Of a DNA stretch of 64,000 nucleotides, positions 18,173 through 26,846 are shown piece by piece; the stretch's first letter is position 1, and each line of letters opens with the position of its first letter. The notes under the pieces were generated by a model that saw only the letters and a program-made list of their open reading frames with translations, made no database searches and was not told the origin of the DNA. A program made the position numbers and the translations under genes. Origin of the DNA: Streptococcus phocae (GTDB taxonomy: Bacteria; Bacillota; Bacilli; Lactobacillales; Streptococcaceae); contig NZ_LHQM01000007.1 of assembly GCF_001302265.1 (NCBI RefSeq), positions 1-64,000 of the forward strand, in the 5' to 3' direction.

Positions 18173-19066
18173 TTACAGGATTTCTCCAATAATACGAACC
18201 TCTGGCTCGAGCCTTACGCCAGAATTTTGGTAAACCGTATCAATAACATGAGCAATCAAGTTCTCATAATCCTTGGCAGTTCCATTAGCAACATTAACCA
18301 TGAAACCAGCATGTTTTTCAGAAACCTCAACACCACCAATACGATATCCCTTGAGGTTTGCTTCCATGATGAGTTGTCCGGCAAAATATCCCGGTGGGCG
18401 CTTAAATACTGAGCCACATGACGGGAATTCTAACGGTTGTTTGAGTTGTCTTAGGTGGTTTAAACGATTCATCTCTTGCGTGATTGCTTCATAGTTGCCT
18501 GGTCTTAAAGCAAACTTAGCTGAAATCACAATATCTCCAGTCTCTTGGATACTTGAATGCCGATAGCCAAAAGCCATATCTCTAGCTGAGATGGTTTTAA
18601 TCTCTCCTTGTTTGGTCAGAATTTTAGCAGATAAAAAGATTTGGGATATCTCTCCGCCGTAAGCACCCGCATTCATAAACACAGCGCCTCCGATACTGCC
18701 AGGAATCCCACAAGCAAACTCAAAACCTGTTAAACTATGAAATTTAGCAATCTTGGTTGTTTGAATTAAGTTGGCACCTGCTTCTGCTTCTAAGGTATAG
18801 CCGTTAATTCGAACCGTATTTAGCTTGTCAAACATGATAACAAATCCTCGAATGCCACCATCTCTGACAATTAAATTACTCGCATTTCCTAAAACCAACC
18901 AAGGTATTTTTTCTTTATTGGCATAGCTAATAATACGAGCTAATTCGTAACGATTTCGAGGAAAAGCTAGATAATCAGCTGGACCTCCCACCTTGGTGTA
19001 AGTGTATTCTTTTAGGAGCGCCTTTTGTCGAATATCAATCCCATTAAGTTCAGTTATCATCATCAT
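18173..19066 (-). CDS. murB: UDP-N-acetylenolpyruvoylglucosamine reductase
   Basis: MurB is the FAD enzyme (EC 1.3.1.98) that reduces UDP-GlcNAc-enolpyruvate to UDP-MurNAc in peptidoglycan precursor synthesis. FAD-binding motifs are [26 protein letters not shown] and [18 protein letters not shown]. The C-terminal substrate domain contains [16 protein letters not shown] with the catalytic serine. Three consecutive ATGs occur; I take the first (19066, 297 residues), preceded by GAAAGAAG. It leads the murB-potABCD unit, an arrangement known in other streptococci. Confidence 0.93.
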   Translation of the reverse strand: MMMITELNGIDIRQKALLKEYTYTKVGGPADYLAFPRNRYELARIISYANKEKIPWLVLGNASNLIVRDGGIRGFVIMFDKLNTVRINGYTLEAEAGANLIQTTKIAKFHSLTGFEFACGIPGSIGGAVFMNAGAYGGEISQIFLSAKILTKQGEIKTISARDMAFGYRHSSIQETGDIVISAKFALRPGNYEAITQEMNRLNHLRQLKQPLEFPSCGSVFKRPPGYFAGQLIMEANLKGYRIGGVEVSEKHAGFMVNVANGTAKDYENLIAHVIDTVYQNSGVRLEPEVRIIGEIL

Positions 19067-19102
19067 AATCTTCTTTCGTTCATCACTTCTCACACGAGTC
19101 AA

Positions 19103-19129
19103 AATCGGCAAAGAGCCGATTCCATTATA
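19103..19129 (-). promoter_or_regulatory. Promoter of murB-potABCD with palindrome at the start site
   Basis: An extended -10 (TGATATAAT; TATAAT at 19124-19129) is followed by a perfect 7-bp inverted repeat AATCGGC-N5-GCCGATT (19103-19121) that spans the expected transcription start near 19117. This position suits a DNA operator as well as a 5'-end hairpin. Confidence 0.55.
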
Positions 19130-19253
19130 TCAGATTTTGACAGAAATAACGAGAAACTTAACGATTTTCAATTAAAGAACTCATAAGGATCATTAGTTAC
19201 CAAACTCTTGTTTTTTAATAAAATAACAACATTGTTTAAAAATGAGTTTTTTA

Positions 19254-19282
19254 TTTACAAAATAAGTTTTCTATGCTATTAT
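19254..19282 (+). promoter_or_regulatory. Promoter of the triple-repeat secreted protein gene
   Basis: TTTACA (19254-19259), a 17-nt spacer ending in TGC, and TATTAT (19277-19282) form a good extended promoter. The leader is about 73 nt and begins with a small hairpin (TGTTGT with ACAACA, 19288-19304). Confidence 0.65.
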
Positions 19283-19362
19283 TTATATGTTGTGAAAAAC
19301 AACACAATGTTACTCAAGGGCCCTTATTGATTTTGTTAAACATTATTTTGGAGATTTTGCAA

Positions 19363-19740
19363 ATGAAAAAGAACATGACAACTCTTACCATGGCACTTAT
19401 GGCAGCAACATTCATCGGGATAACTAGTGTATCAGTAACTGCTGATCAAATTGATCCTGACGGCTACAATCACAAATATGACAACTGGCGTCCAGGACTA
19501 TATGCGCCTGATGCTGATGGGTTTTATTACAAATACCCTACCCTTGATCAGATTGACCCTGATGGTTACAACCACAAATATGACAACTGGCGTCCAGGAC
19601 TATACGCACCTGATGCTGATGGGTTCTATTACAAATACCCTACTTTAGACCAGATTGACCCTGACGGCTACAATCACAAGTATGATAACTGGCGTCCAGG
19701 ACTATATGGACCTGATAAAGACGGTTTCTCTTACAAATAA
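19363..19740 (+). CDS. Small secreted protein made of three near-identical 34-residue repeats
   Basis: I do not recognise this 125-residue protein. ATG 19363 follows TTTGGAG at good spacing, and a longer in-frame reading has no such signal. Residues 1-27 are a classical signal peptide ending VTA. The mature 98 residues consist only of repeats starting DQIDPDGYNHKYDNWRPGLY and ending in APDADGFYYKYPTL. Copies 1 and 2 are identical in protein, and copy 3 is cut to 30 residues with GPDKDGFSYK. Each repeat holds two D-x-D-G motifs and many aromatic residues, suggesting calcium or surface-ligand binding. There is no LPXTG, so it is released or bound non-covalently. It is monocistronic, between murB and the folate cluster. 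Confidence 0.85.
   Translation: MKKNMTTLTMALMAATFIGITSVSVTADQIDPDGYNHKYDNWRPGLYAPDADGFYYKYPTLDQIDPDGYNHKYDNWRPGLYAPDADGFYYKYPTLDQIDPDGYNHKYDNWRPGLYGPDKDGFSYK
19444..19737 (+). repeat. In-gene tandem repeat, 102-bp period, 2.9 copies
   Basis: Units are 19444-19545, 19546-19647 and 19648-19737 (last one 90 bp). They differ mostly by silent changes between copies 1 and 2, so the peptide rather than the DNA is conserved. Confidence 0.95.
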
Positions 19741-19751
19741 TGACTTATCCT

Positions 19752-19797
19752 AAAAACCCCCTAATGGCTCTCAGATGAGAAGTCCTAGGGGGTTTTT
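19752..19797. terminator. Bidirectional terminator between repeat-protein gene and folK
   Basis: AAAAACCCCCTA and TAGGGGGTTTTT form a 12-bp stem with a 22-nt loop. It serves the repeat-protein gene on plus and the folate operon on minus, ending one base before the folK stop. Confidence 0.85.
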
Positions 19798-19798
19798 C

Positions 19799-20287
19799 CT
19801 ATGGTGCCATATAAGGTTTTAAATCACTTTGATCTAAAGGCGCTAGGTAATCCATCAGCAAACGCTTGTCACCTGGCAGTCTGAGGTTAGCGTCCATCTC
19901 AAGTAGAGGAATAAGGACAAATGCCCTCTGAGTCAAGTAAGGATGGGGAATTTGCAACACTCTCGTCTCATACGAGAGGTCCCCAAATAGTAAAATATCA
20001 ATATCAATGGTTCTTGGACCCCACTTTTCATGCCGAACCCTGTCTAAACGCTCTTCAATGCCTTGTATAAGCTCGAGCAGCTCAGTCGGGGTCAGGTCTG
20101 TCTCTAGCTGACAAGCCATATTCAAGAAATCAGCCTGATCTGTTTTTCCCCACGCCGCGGTTTCATAAATATGAGATTGACGTGATAGTTTGGTCTGCGG
20201 TAAAGCTGCCAAAAACTCGAGCGCTTTTGTTAAATAGCCCTCTCGGTCACCCATATTGCTACCTAAACTTAAATAAACCAGTGTCAT
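19799..20287 (-). CDS. folK: 6-hydroxymethyl-7,8-dihydropterin pyrophosphokinase
   Basis: FolK (EC 2.7.6.3) pyrophosphorylates hydroxymethyl-dihydropterin before condensation with p-aminobenzoate. The 162-residue product shows the N-terminal [14 protein letters not shown], and the signature [14 protein letters not shown] (about 88-101) with its metal-binding aspartates. ATGA overlaps the folB stop. It is the last gene of folC-E-P-B-K. Confidence 0.96.
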   Translation of the reverse strand: MTLVYLSLGSNMGDREGYLTKALEFLAALPQTKLSRQSHIYETAAWGKTDQADFLNMACQLETDLTPTELLELIQGIEERLDRVRHEKWGPRTIDIDILLFGDLSYETRVLQIPHPYLTQRAFVLIPLLEMDANLRLPGDKRLLMDYLAPLDQSDLKPYMAP

Positions 20288-20643
20288 CTATGCCTCTCCA
20301 ATTGAATCCCCACAGCCTTATAGTGACCTGCAATAGGGGGATTTTCTTTTTTTATGCTGATGTTAATGGTTTGAATAGCTGAAAATTCCTCAAACAGAGT
20401 TTGGCAAATAGCACCTGCCAATCGTTCAATTAGCGTAAATGTTTTTTCCTCAACTAATTTGCGTACTGCTTCAAAAACCAAACCATAATGAACCGTTGTT
20501 GCTAAGTCATCTGACAACGATGCCTCTGTTAAGTCCACCGATAACTCTAAATCCACTAGAAAAATCTGACCTAGACGTTGCTCTTCTTGGAAGGCACCGT
20601 GATAACCATAAAAACGGCAACCCTCTAATATAATCTTATCCAT
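20284..20643 (-). CDS. folB: Dihydroneopterin aldolase
   Basis: FolB (EC 4.1.2.25) converts dihydroneopterin to hydroxymethyl-dihydropterin and glycolaldehyde. The 119-residue product has the family start [18 protein letters not shown] with catalytic Glu and Tyr/His, [16 protein letters not shown], and the conserved Lys in ISIKKENPP. It lies 6 nt after folP and is also called folQ in streptococci. Confidence 0.95.
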   Translation of the reverse strand: MDKIILEGCRFYGYHGAFQEEQRLGQIFLVDLELSVDLTEASLSDDLATTVHYGLVFEAVRKLVEEKTFTLIERLAGAICQTLFEEFSAIQTINISIKKENPPIAGHYKAVGIQLERHR

Positions 20644-20649
20644 ACTTCC

Positions 20650-21450
20650 TCATATCAATTGATTAAAAACAGACACGATGTCCTTATTGGCAAGAACATT
20701 ATGAACTCGGACTATTTGACAGCCCTTAGAAATAGCATATGCAGACAAGGCTGCCGTTGCTCCATCTCGATCCTCTACTTTTGTTTGACCACCTAATAAG
20801 GCATCAACAACACGCTTTCTAGAAATGCCAAACAGCACAGGATAGCCCAGTTGACAGACTCTATCAAGTTCTTTTAACAAGGTCATGTTATGGGTAACTG
20901 ACTTGGCAAAGCCAAAGCCTGGATCAATCCAAATATTCTCTTTTTTGACGCCTGCTTGTAGCGCCTTTTCAGCCCTTTTTGCTAAAAAGTCACAAACTTC
21001 TAGGGTGATGTCTTGATAACGCTCTTCTTTTTGATTGTGCATTAAAATAATAGGCACATCAAAGGCTGCCGCCAAAGATAGCATCTCGCCATCATACAAG
21101 CCCGCCCAGACATCGTTAATAATATCTGCTCCTGCTTCTAGCGCAGCCTTTGCGGTTTGCGTTTTATAGGTGTCAATACTGATAAGAACATCGTATTTAG
21201 CTTTTATGGCCTTGATAATGGGAACAACGCGGGCGATTTCTTCGTCAGCTGGTACAAATTGGTAGCCCGGTCTAGTCGACTCGCCTCCAATATCAATAAT
21301 ATCAGCGCCTTCTGCTAACATGCGTTCTACCTGAGATAGAGCCTTATCTATACTCGTATAGGATCCTCCATCCGAAAATGAGTCCGGAGTGACATTTAAA
21401 ATCCCCATAATAGCAGCCTTTCGACCCAATGATAACTTTCCAATTTTCAT
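20650..21450 (-). CDS. folP: Dihydropteroate synthase
   Basis: FolP (EC 2.5.1.15) joins p-aminobenzoate to the pterin pyrophosphate and is the sulfonamide target. The 266-residue TIM barrel shows NVTPDSFSDGG (about 19-29), DIGGESTRPG, the pterin-binding IDPGFGFAKS, and a C-terminal IVRVHNV. AGGAG precedes the ATG. It sits between folE and folB. Confidence 0.96.
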   Translation of the reverse strand: MKIGKLSLGRKAAIMGILNVTPDSFSDGGSYTSIDKALSQVERMLAEGADIIDIGGESTRPGYQFVPADEEIARVVPIIKAIKAKYDVLISIDTYKTQTAKAALEAGADIINDVWAGLYDGEMLSLAAAFDVPIILMHNQKEERYQDITLEVCDFLAKRAEKALQAGVKKENIWIDPGFGFAKSVTHNMTLLKELDRVCQLGYPVLFGISRKRVVDALLGGQTKVEDRDGATAALSAYAISKGCQIVRVHNVLANKDIVSVFNQLI

Positions 21451-21459
21451 ACGACTCTC

Positions 21460-22026
21460 CTAGTGTTTTTCAATCAAGCTCATAATGTCCCGTCTGTCTT
21501 CACGGTTGTCATGGTAACATCCCCTAGCCGTTGTCGTGATGGTTTTGCTACCAGGTTTTTTAATCCCCCGCATCGTCATACACATGTGCTCTGCTTCTAC
21601 CATAACAAAAACACCTTTAGGATTTAAAGCATCTACCAAGGCGTTAGCAATCTGTGACGTTAAGCGTTCTTGCAATTGTGGTTTTTTGCTAGCTACCTCA
21701 ACTGCTCTTGCTAGTTTGCTCAACCCTGTCACACGACCATCTCTAGGCAAATAAGCAATATGAGCTTTCCCATAAAAAGGAACCAAATGGTGTTCGCACA
21801 TGGAGTAAAAACTGATATCTTTGACTAAAATCATATCATCGTGTTCTTCTGAAAAGACTGCTGTAAATTCACCTTTGGGATTTTGTGCTAATCCCGAAAA
21901 CATCTCAGCATACATTTTGGCAACACGCTTTGGTGTGTCTAGCAACCCTTCTCGCTCAGGATTTTCACCCAGAGCCTCTAATAATTGATAGATAGCTGCT
22001 TCTGCTTTTTTGTGGTTAATAGGCAA
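21460..22026 (-). CDS. folE: GTP cyclohydrolase I
   Basis: FolE (EC 3.5.4.16) makes dihydroneopterin triphosphate from GTP, the entry to folate synthesis. The 188-residue type IA enzyme has zinc ligands in [10 protein letters not shown] and [10 protein letters not shown] and the signature [22 protein letters not shown]. The start is a TTG (22024-22026) with AGGGGA 7 nt upstream. It follows folC by 54 nt. Confidence 0.95.
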   Translation of the reverse strand: MPINHKKAEAAIYQLLEALGENPEREGLLDTPKRVAKMYAEMFSGLAQNPKGEFTAVFSEEHDDMILVKDISFYSMCEHHLVPFYGKAHIAYLPRDGRVTGLSKLARAVEVASKKPQLQERLTSQIANALVDALNPKGVFVMVEAEHMCMTMRGIKKPGSKTITTTARGCYHDNREDRRDIMSLIEKH

Positions 22027-22080
22027 TTATCTTCCCCTTTTTTTAATAGTCTTAGTTTCTGTGCACTGGGCACAAAATCG

Positions 22081-23340
22081 TTAATCTGTGTGTTGATGCT
22101 TCCAATACTGCCTAACTTCAGAGATAAAGTAAAGCGACCCTGTGATGAGGAAAAACTCATCCTCACTAGCCTGTTCCAAGCGTTCCAAAAAAGATGAAAA
22201 ATGAGACACTCTTGGTAATTCTTTAGGGTATTTGTCTATCGGATAGGCATTAGGAAAATCAAAAGTCGTCACCTCAACAGTGCCCAAAGTTCCTAATTGA
22301 GCCAGCATATCTGAGATTGGCTTGGTATCAATCGCAGCAAAAAGAATATGGATTTTTTTTGTTGGATAAGTCGTCTGTAATAAATCAACCAAGACAGCCA
22401 CGCTTTCATGATTATGGGCGCCATCAATCATGAAATTAGGAGCTAATAGCTCTGTCCGCCCTAGCCAGTGATTTTTTGCCAGCGCTGTTTTTATAGCCGT
22501 TTGACTGACTTTAGGATAGGTATCTTTCAACAGCAAGCTAGTCATGATAGCCAATGCTGCGTTAGCAACTTGATGTTGCCCAGGCATTGCAATCGCAAGG
22601 TCAGAAATAGTTCCTTCTGAGCTCGTAAATTCATAGATTTTTCCTGTTTCTGTCATGCCAAATTGCTTTTTATATTCCCAGATATTTGCGCCTACTTGCT
22701 CTGCTTTGTCTATGAAGCACTGTCTTGCTTCGTCTTGTTCGATAGCCATGATCACATGTTCACCGCCTTTTAATACCCCCGATTTTTGGCGGGAAATATC
22801 TTGGTAGGTGTCGCCCAAAATCTGCTGATGATCTAGGCCGATAGACGGACAAACCACTGCCATTGCTTGAAAGACATTGGTCGAATCGTACAAGCCGCCA
22901 AGACCCGCCTCAATAATAGCAATATCGACAGGATGCACCTCGCCAAAATAAAGAAACATGATTAAGGTAATCAATTCAAATTCTGTAGCAGGTCCTAAAT
23001 CCGTCTCTTGAGGCAATCGATCTGCAATCGGACGAACCCGATTAGCTGTCGCAACAAGGTCCTCTTTTGAAATCATATGCCCATCAAGACCAATGCGCTC
23101 TCTAAAATCCATAATATAAGGCGAGGTAAAAGTCCCCACCTCATAGCCTGCTAGTGTGAAAATCTTTTGCAGATTATTAACCGTAGACCCTTTTCCATTT
23201 GTGCCGACAACATGTATTCCTTTAATCTGATTTTGGGGATTGCCTAGCTGGCTAAGCACCCACAGCATCCTTTTTAAACCAGGTTTGATGCCAAATTTTT
23301 TTTGATCATGAATCCATGCTAACATCTCTTGATAATTCAT
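22081..23340 (-). CDS. folC: Folylpolyglutamate synthase / dihydrofolate synthase
   Basis: FolC adds glutamate to dihydropteroate and extends the polyglutamate tail of folates. The 419-residue Mur-ligase-like enzyme has a P-loop VVGTNGKGSTV (about 44-54), TSPYIMDFRERI, the Mg-binding FELITLIMF region and DGAHNHESV in the C-terminal domain. GAGG lies 7 nt before the ATG. It is the first gene of the folate cluster; a TATACT -10 box with upstream TG is at 23367-23372. Confidence 0.94.
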   Translation of the reverse strand: MNYQEMLAWIHDQKKFGIKPGLKRMLWVLSQLGNPQNQIKGIHVVGTNGKGSTVNNLQKIFTLAGYEVGTFTSPYIMDFRERIGLDGHMISKEDLVATANRVRPIADRLPQETDLGPATEFELITLIMFLYFGEVHPVDIAIIEAGLGGLYDSTNVFQAMAVVCPSIGLDHQQILGDTYQDISRQKSGVLKGGEHVIMAIEQDEARQCFIDKAEQVGANIWEYKKQFGMTETGKIYEFTSSEGTISDLAIAMPGQHQVANAALAIMTSLLLKDTYPKVSQTAIKTALAKNHWLGRTELLAPNFMIDGAHNHESVAVLVDLLQTTYPTKKIHILFAAIDTKPISDMLAQLGTLGTVEVTTFDFPNAYPIDKYPKELPRVSHFSSFLERLEQASEDEFFLITGSLYFISEVRQYWKHQHTD

Positions 23341-23540
23341 TTATATACCTCACAAAATCTATAACTAGTATAACATATAACCCAAAAAGTAAAAGCTGAT
23401 AGTCTTATTGAAACCAACCTTTTTCAGCGACAGGGTCAGTCACTTGTTTTCTGGTGCTCCTTCTAAAAAATCTCATTGAAAAAACATTCTTTCTTTAAAA
23501 AATGTTACAATAGAATAAGATTATTTAAAAGGAGTCATCA

Positions 23541-24485
23541 ATGGAAAACAGACATAAACGGCGTCAAAAACGAAAAATACTCACCATTATTAATCTTATC
23601 TTGCTCATGTGCTGTATTGCAGGATTATCGCTGATTTTTGTGTTATCGCAACACCATTCCAAAATCAACCTGTCTCAATGGTCACAAAAACTCCCTAAAG
23701 TATCACTTTTTTCACCGTCAAAACCAGCTAAACACAAGTCAAAAGTTCTCAAAGAAACACCTGCCCCTAAGCCCGAGAAACAAACACACTGGAAAAAATA
23801 TGACACCCCTGTCCAAGTGCCTATTTTGATGTATCACGCTGTACATGTCATGGCTCCAGAAGAAGCTGCCAATGCCAATCTGATTGTAGCTCCAGATCTT
23901 TTTGACAGTCACCTAAAAGCTCTCAAAGAAGCTGGCTACTACTTTTTAAGCCCTAAAGAGGCTTACCGTGCCTTATCAGCTAATGAATTGCCCGCCGAAA
24001 AAGTCGTCTGGTTAACCTTTGACGATAGTATGATTGATTTTTACAGGGTTGCATTTCCTATTCTAAAAAAATACCAAGCTAAAGCTACCAACAATGTCAT
24101 TACAGGCCTGACAGAAGCTGGAAGTGTCGCCAATTTAACTCTAGAACAGATGAAAGAAATGAAAAAATCAGGAATGTCCTTTCAAGATCACACTGTTAAC
24201 CACCCTGACCTCTCTCAGTCTAGCCTTGAGCAACAAACGGCTGAAATGGAGGATTCCAAATTATACTTAGATAAAGAACTTGAACAAAATACTATTGCTA
24301 TTGCCTATCCGTCAGGTAAATATAACGATACCACCTTGTCAATTGCTGAACAATTACACTACAAGCTAGGAGTCACCACTAACGAAGGAATTGCTAGCGC
24401 CGCAGATGGCTTGTTATCACTCAAACGTATCCGAATATTGCCAACAACAACAGCTGAAAATCTGTTAACTACCATTGCACCATAA
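23541..24485 (+). CDS. Membrane-anchored polysaccharide deacetylase (NodB fold)
   Basis: This is an extracellular carbohydrate esterase family 4 protein, probably acting on peptidoglycan or another surface glycan. Residues 14-35 form an N-terminal membrane anchor, followed by a Lys/Pro-rich linker to about residue 90 and the NodB domain. Motif 1 is TFDDS (159-163), where most members have TFDDG. Motif 2 is H217-TVN-H221-P, the metal-binding HxxxHP. YPSGKYNDTT follows. The family is typical of cell-wall PgdA-like enzymes, but the domain here is the shorter type. AAAGGAG lies 9 nt before the ATG. It precedes dacA on the same strand with its own terminator. Confidence 0.88.
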   Translation: MENRHKRRQKRKILTIINLILLMCCIAGLSLIFVLSQHHSKINLSQWSQKLPKVSLFSPSKPAKHKSKVLKETPAPKPEKQTHWKKYDTPVQVPILMYHAVHVMAPEEAANANLIVAPDLFDSHLKALKEAGYYFLSPKEAYRALSANELPAEKVVWLTFDDSMIDFYRVAFPILKKYQAKATNNVITGLTEAGSVANLTLEQMKEMKKSGMSFQDHTVNHPDLSQSSLEQQTAEMEDSKLYLDKELEQNTIAIAYPSGKYNDTTLSIAEQLHYKLGVTTNEGIASAADGLLSLKRIRILPTTTAENLLTTIAP

Positions 24486-24493
24486 TATAACAA

Positions 24494-24529
24494 AACGCAT
24501 TTGAACACAGCAATCAAATGTGTTTTTTA
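24494..24529 (+). terminator. Terminator of the deacetylase gene
   Basis: A 10-bp stem with one wobble (ACGCATTTGA with TCAAATGTGT) is followed by a T-run, starting 9 nt after the stop codon. Confidence 0.75.
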
Positions 24530-24559
24530 TGACGATTAAGGAGTTTTTTCTGTGAATTT

Positions 24560-24568
24560 TGGTATAAT
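24560..24568 (+). promoter_or_regulatory. Extended -10 promoter of dacA (leaderless arrangement)
   Basis: TGG plus TATAAT (24563-24568) sits only 6 nt before the ATG at 24575. Transcription would begin at or next to the start codon. An AAGGAG at 24538-24543 is too far upstream to act as a ribosome binding site. Confidence 0.6.
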
Positions 24569-24574
24569 ATCATT

Positions 24575-25837
24575 ATGAATATTATTTTTAAAAAAAACCT
24601 AAAACATTTCCTAATCGCAACTATTGTCGTTGGCTTTCACTTAAGCTTAGCAACCATTGTTTTAGGAAATGACTTTGAGGTCAGCGCAGAGCATGCTATC
24701 GCCATAGAAGTCCAAACCGGGAAAGTTCTCTATGAAAAAGATGCCAAAAAAAGAGATGGCATCGCTTCTATGACAAAACTCCTGACTGCCTATTTGGTTT
24801 TAAAGGAAATCAAGCAAGGGGGACTGACCTTGTCTGATGACGTCCCTATTTCTGATGACGCCTATGCCTTGACCCAAAATCATGCTCTCAGTAACGTTCC
24901 ACTGGATAAACGGCACTACAGCGTTGAGGATTTGCTCAAAGCTACCTTAGTTGCTAGTTCAAACAGTGCAGCCATTGCTCTAGCTGAGCACATTTCAGGG
25001 ACAGAGGCTCAGTTTGTTGACCTTATGAAGGCACAGCTTGCAACATGGGATATCCATGACGTGAAACTGATCAATGCCTCTGGCTTACCAAACACGTTTT
25101 TAAAACATCGCTTATACCCTGGGAGTCAAATATCAGACGAGAACGAGATGAGTGCTCAGGACGTTGCCAAAATGGCCATGCACCTCATCGAGGAATTTCC
25201 AGAAATTTTACTCATTACAAAAGAACCTTATGTCTTTTTTGATGGCAGCGCCATCCAGAGCTTTAACCACCTTTTGCCAGGAATGTCTGCTGCTAGAGAA
25301 ACTGTCGATGGGTTAAAAACAGGAACGACCACATTTGCTGGACAATGTTTAGTGACCAGTTCTATCGAAAATGGCATGCGCATCATTACCGTAATCATGA
25401 ACGCTGATAATGCCGAAAATGACGCCGACGCACGTTTTCACGCAAGCGACAATCTATTAACCCATATCGCAACGACCTATCGCAAAGAAACCTTGGTCCA
25501 AAAAGGGCAAGTCATTCCTAACAAAAAGCTTGCAATCATTAATGGCAAGGAAAAATCTATCAGTGTCTACGCTGAACAACCCGTCAGTGTGATCACTTCA
25601 GATAAAGATCCACATCAATCTAGCAAAGACTTGCTTCTTTCACCCACTACCTCAGAAGCACCTATTGAGCATCGTCAACGAGTTGGCTACGTCACCGTCT
25701 CCCCCCTATCGAAAAAGGAACGCTTTTTAAAACAGCCCTACAAAATACCCATCAGAGCAGCCAAAGCTGTTTCAAAAGCACCCTTCCCCGTCATTTGGTG
25801 GCAAAAAATCGTTCGATTTATTAATGAACAATTGTAA
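24575..25837 (+). CDS. dacA: D-alanyl-D-alanine carboxypeptidase (low-molecular-weight PBP)
   Basis: This enzyme trims the terminal D-Ala from peptidoglycan pentapeptides and so limits cross-linking. The 420-residue protein has an N-terminal signal sequence (about 1-31) and a peptidase S11 domain with S65-M-T-K68, S128-S-N130 and K248-T-G250. A PBP5-like C-terminal beta domain (about 295-385) and a terminal amphipathic membrane-binding helix with WWQKIVRFI follow. Streptococcal PBP3 has the same layout. No Shine-Dalgarno is present, so translation is probably leaderless. Confidence 0.94.
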   Translation: MNIIFKKNLKHFLIATIVVGFHLSLATIVLGNDFEVSAEHAIAIEVQTGKVLYEKDAKKRDGIASMTKLLTAYLVLKEIKQGGLTLSDDVPISDDAYALTQNHALSNVPLDKRHYSVEDLLKATLVASSNSAAIALAEHISGTEAQFVDLMKAQLATWDIHDVKLINASGLPNTFLKHRLYPGSQISDENEMSAQDVAKMAMHLIEEFPEILLITKEPYVFFDGSAIQSFNHLLPGMSAARETVDGLKTGTTTFAGQCLVTSSIENGMRIITVIMNADNAENDADARFHASDNLLTHIATTYRKETLVQKGQVIPNKKLAIINGKEKSISVYAEQPVSVITSDKDPHQSSKDLLLSPTTSEAPIEHRQRVGYVTVSPLSKKERFLKQPYKIPIRAAKAVSKAPFPVIWWQKIVRFINEQL

Positions 25838-25850
25838 TGTTTTTTATACT

Positions 25851-25883
25851 AAAAGGAGATGCCTTCAAAGGCATCTTCTTTTT
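25851..25883 (+). terminator. Terminator of dacA
   Basis: AGATGCC and GGCATCT form a 7-bp stem with a 6-nt loop, followed by a T-rich run. Confidence 0.8.
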
Positions 25884-25906
25884 ATGTGAAGCAATACAAA
25901 AACTTA

Positions 25907-26515
25907 CTATTTAGAGGCTTTTAAAACCTTTTGAACTGCCGAATCTTTTTCCATTTCTGCCATAAACCGAGAAATGTTCGGATACTGATCATAAGATTTT
26001 GGAGTTTTCTTTGCCCACAAGGCCATAACATAGGCATAGGCATCTGCTACTGTTCGCTTATTCTTGTAGACATGATTCGTGTCTCCGATTAATCCATCAA
26101 GGTAAGTCATTACCTTGTCAATCAAGATATAGGACGATTGCAGTGTCTGCTCAATGTTATCTGGATCTTTTGACGTGGTGTAGCGATTAGGGCTAAACAT
26201 TGGCCAAAAAGCTGGGTGAAAATCCGCACTCAAAAAATCCATTATTTCATTAAATCGAAATTCTGACAAGGCATCAGAATCACCTGCCAAGTCTTTTTCT
26301 GGATATTGTCTAGCAATGTGCTGCAAGATTGCGCCAGCTTGCGTCAAAATCTCATTAGTTTCTAGTTGTACAGCAGGTACCATCCCTAATGGGTTAATCT
26401 TAAGGTAGTCTGGCGAACCAAGTTTTACTTTTTCAACACTATAGTCTGCGCCAGCCCATTCCAGCGAAATCCAACAAGCAAGTGCACAAGTACCAGGTGC
26501 ATAAAATAATTTCAT
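25907..26515 (-). CDS. Beta-class glutathione S-transferase
   Basis: This cytosolic enzyme probably conjugates or reduces substrates with glutathione. The start at 26515 follows AGGAGG; a longer reading lacks this. The 202-residue product begins MKLFYAPGTCALACWISLEW, with Cys10 at the position of the beta-class catalytic cysteine. It keeps NPLGMVPAVQLETNEILTQAGAILQHIA, the glutathione-binding part of the thioredoxin-like domain. The alpha-helical C-terminal domain (about 85-200) follows. A TGA-TACAAT extended -10 lies at 26544-26549. Beta GSTs are mainly proteobacterial, so transfer is possible. Confidence 0.88.
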   Translation of the reverse strand: MKLFYAPGTCALACWISLEWAGADYSVEKVKLGSPDYLKINPLGMVPAVQLETNEILTQAGAILQHIARQYPEKDLAGDSDALSEFRFNEIMDFLSADFHPAFWPMFSPNRYTTSKDPDNIEQTLQSSYILIDKVMTYLDGLIGDTNHVYKNKRTVADAYAYVMALWAKKTPKSYDQYPNISRFMAEMEKDSAVQKVLKASK

Positions 26516-26846
26516 CGAATGACCTCCTTTTTTTATTATCTTCATTGTATCACAAATGTATCCCCTTACATAATAAAAAAGACCAGATTGGTCCCTTCTA
26601 CTTGATTGTAAAATTTCTACTACAATTCAAATATTGCTTTCTTAAAAAGCTATCAGATCATTTATCTCATTGCAATAACATTCGTAGTTGATTTTAAAAA
26701 GACAGTCACCTTCGGTTACTATTGATGAAACTCAAAATCGCTAATAACAAAACCAGTATCTTCAAGAATGTTTTTTTTTAATTTCCATGAATGTTATGGC
26801 TATAGTTAGTAACAATCAACTCTAAGTTCTTTCTGTGATTGCTTGA
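26516..26846. other. Intergenic region between GST gene and folT
   Basis: It holds the GST promoter and a weak hairpin plus T-run on minus (GACC-N5-GGTC, 26575-26593) that could end the folT transcript. I see no open reading frame with a ribosome binding site and no repeat in the rest. Confidence 0.4.

Noticed and set aside
19444-19737. Tandem repeat considered as a CRISPR array or VNTR
   Set aside because: Units are contiguous with no spacers and stay in frame within a secreted protein gene.
26598-26846. Possible insertion sequence or gene remnant between GST gene and folT
   Set aside because: Short frames on both strands gave nothing I could recognise and no terminal inverted repeats were seen.
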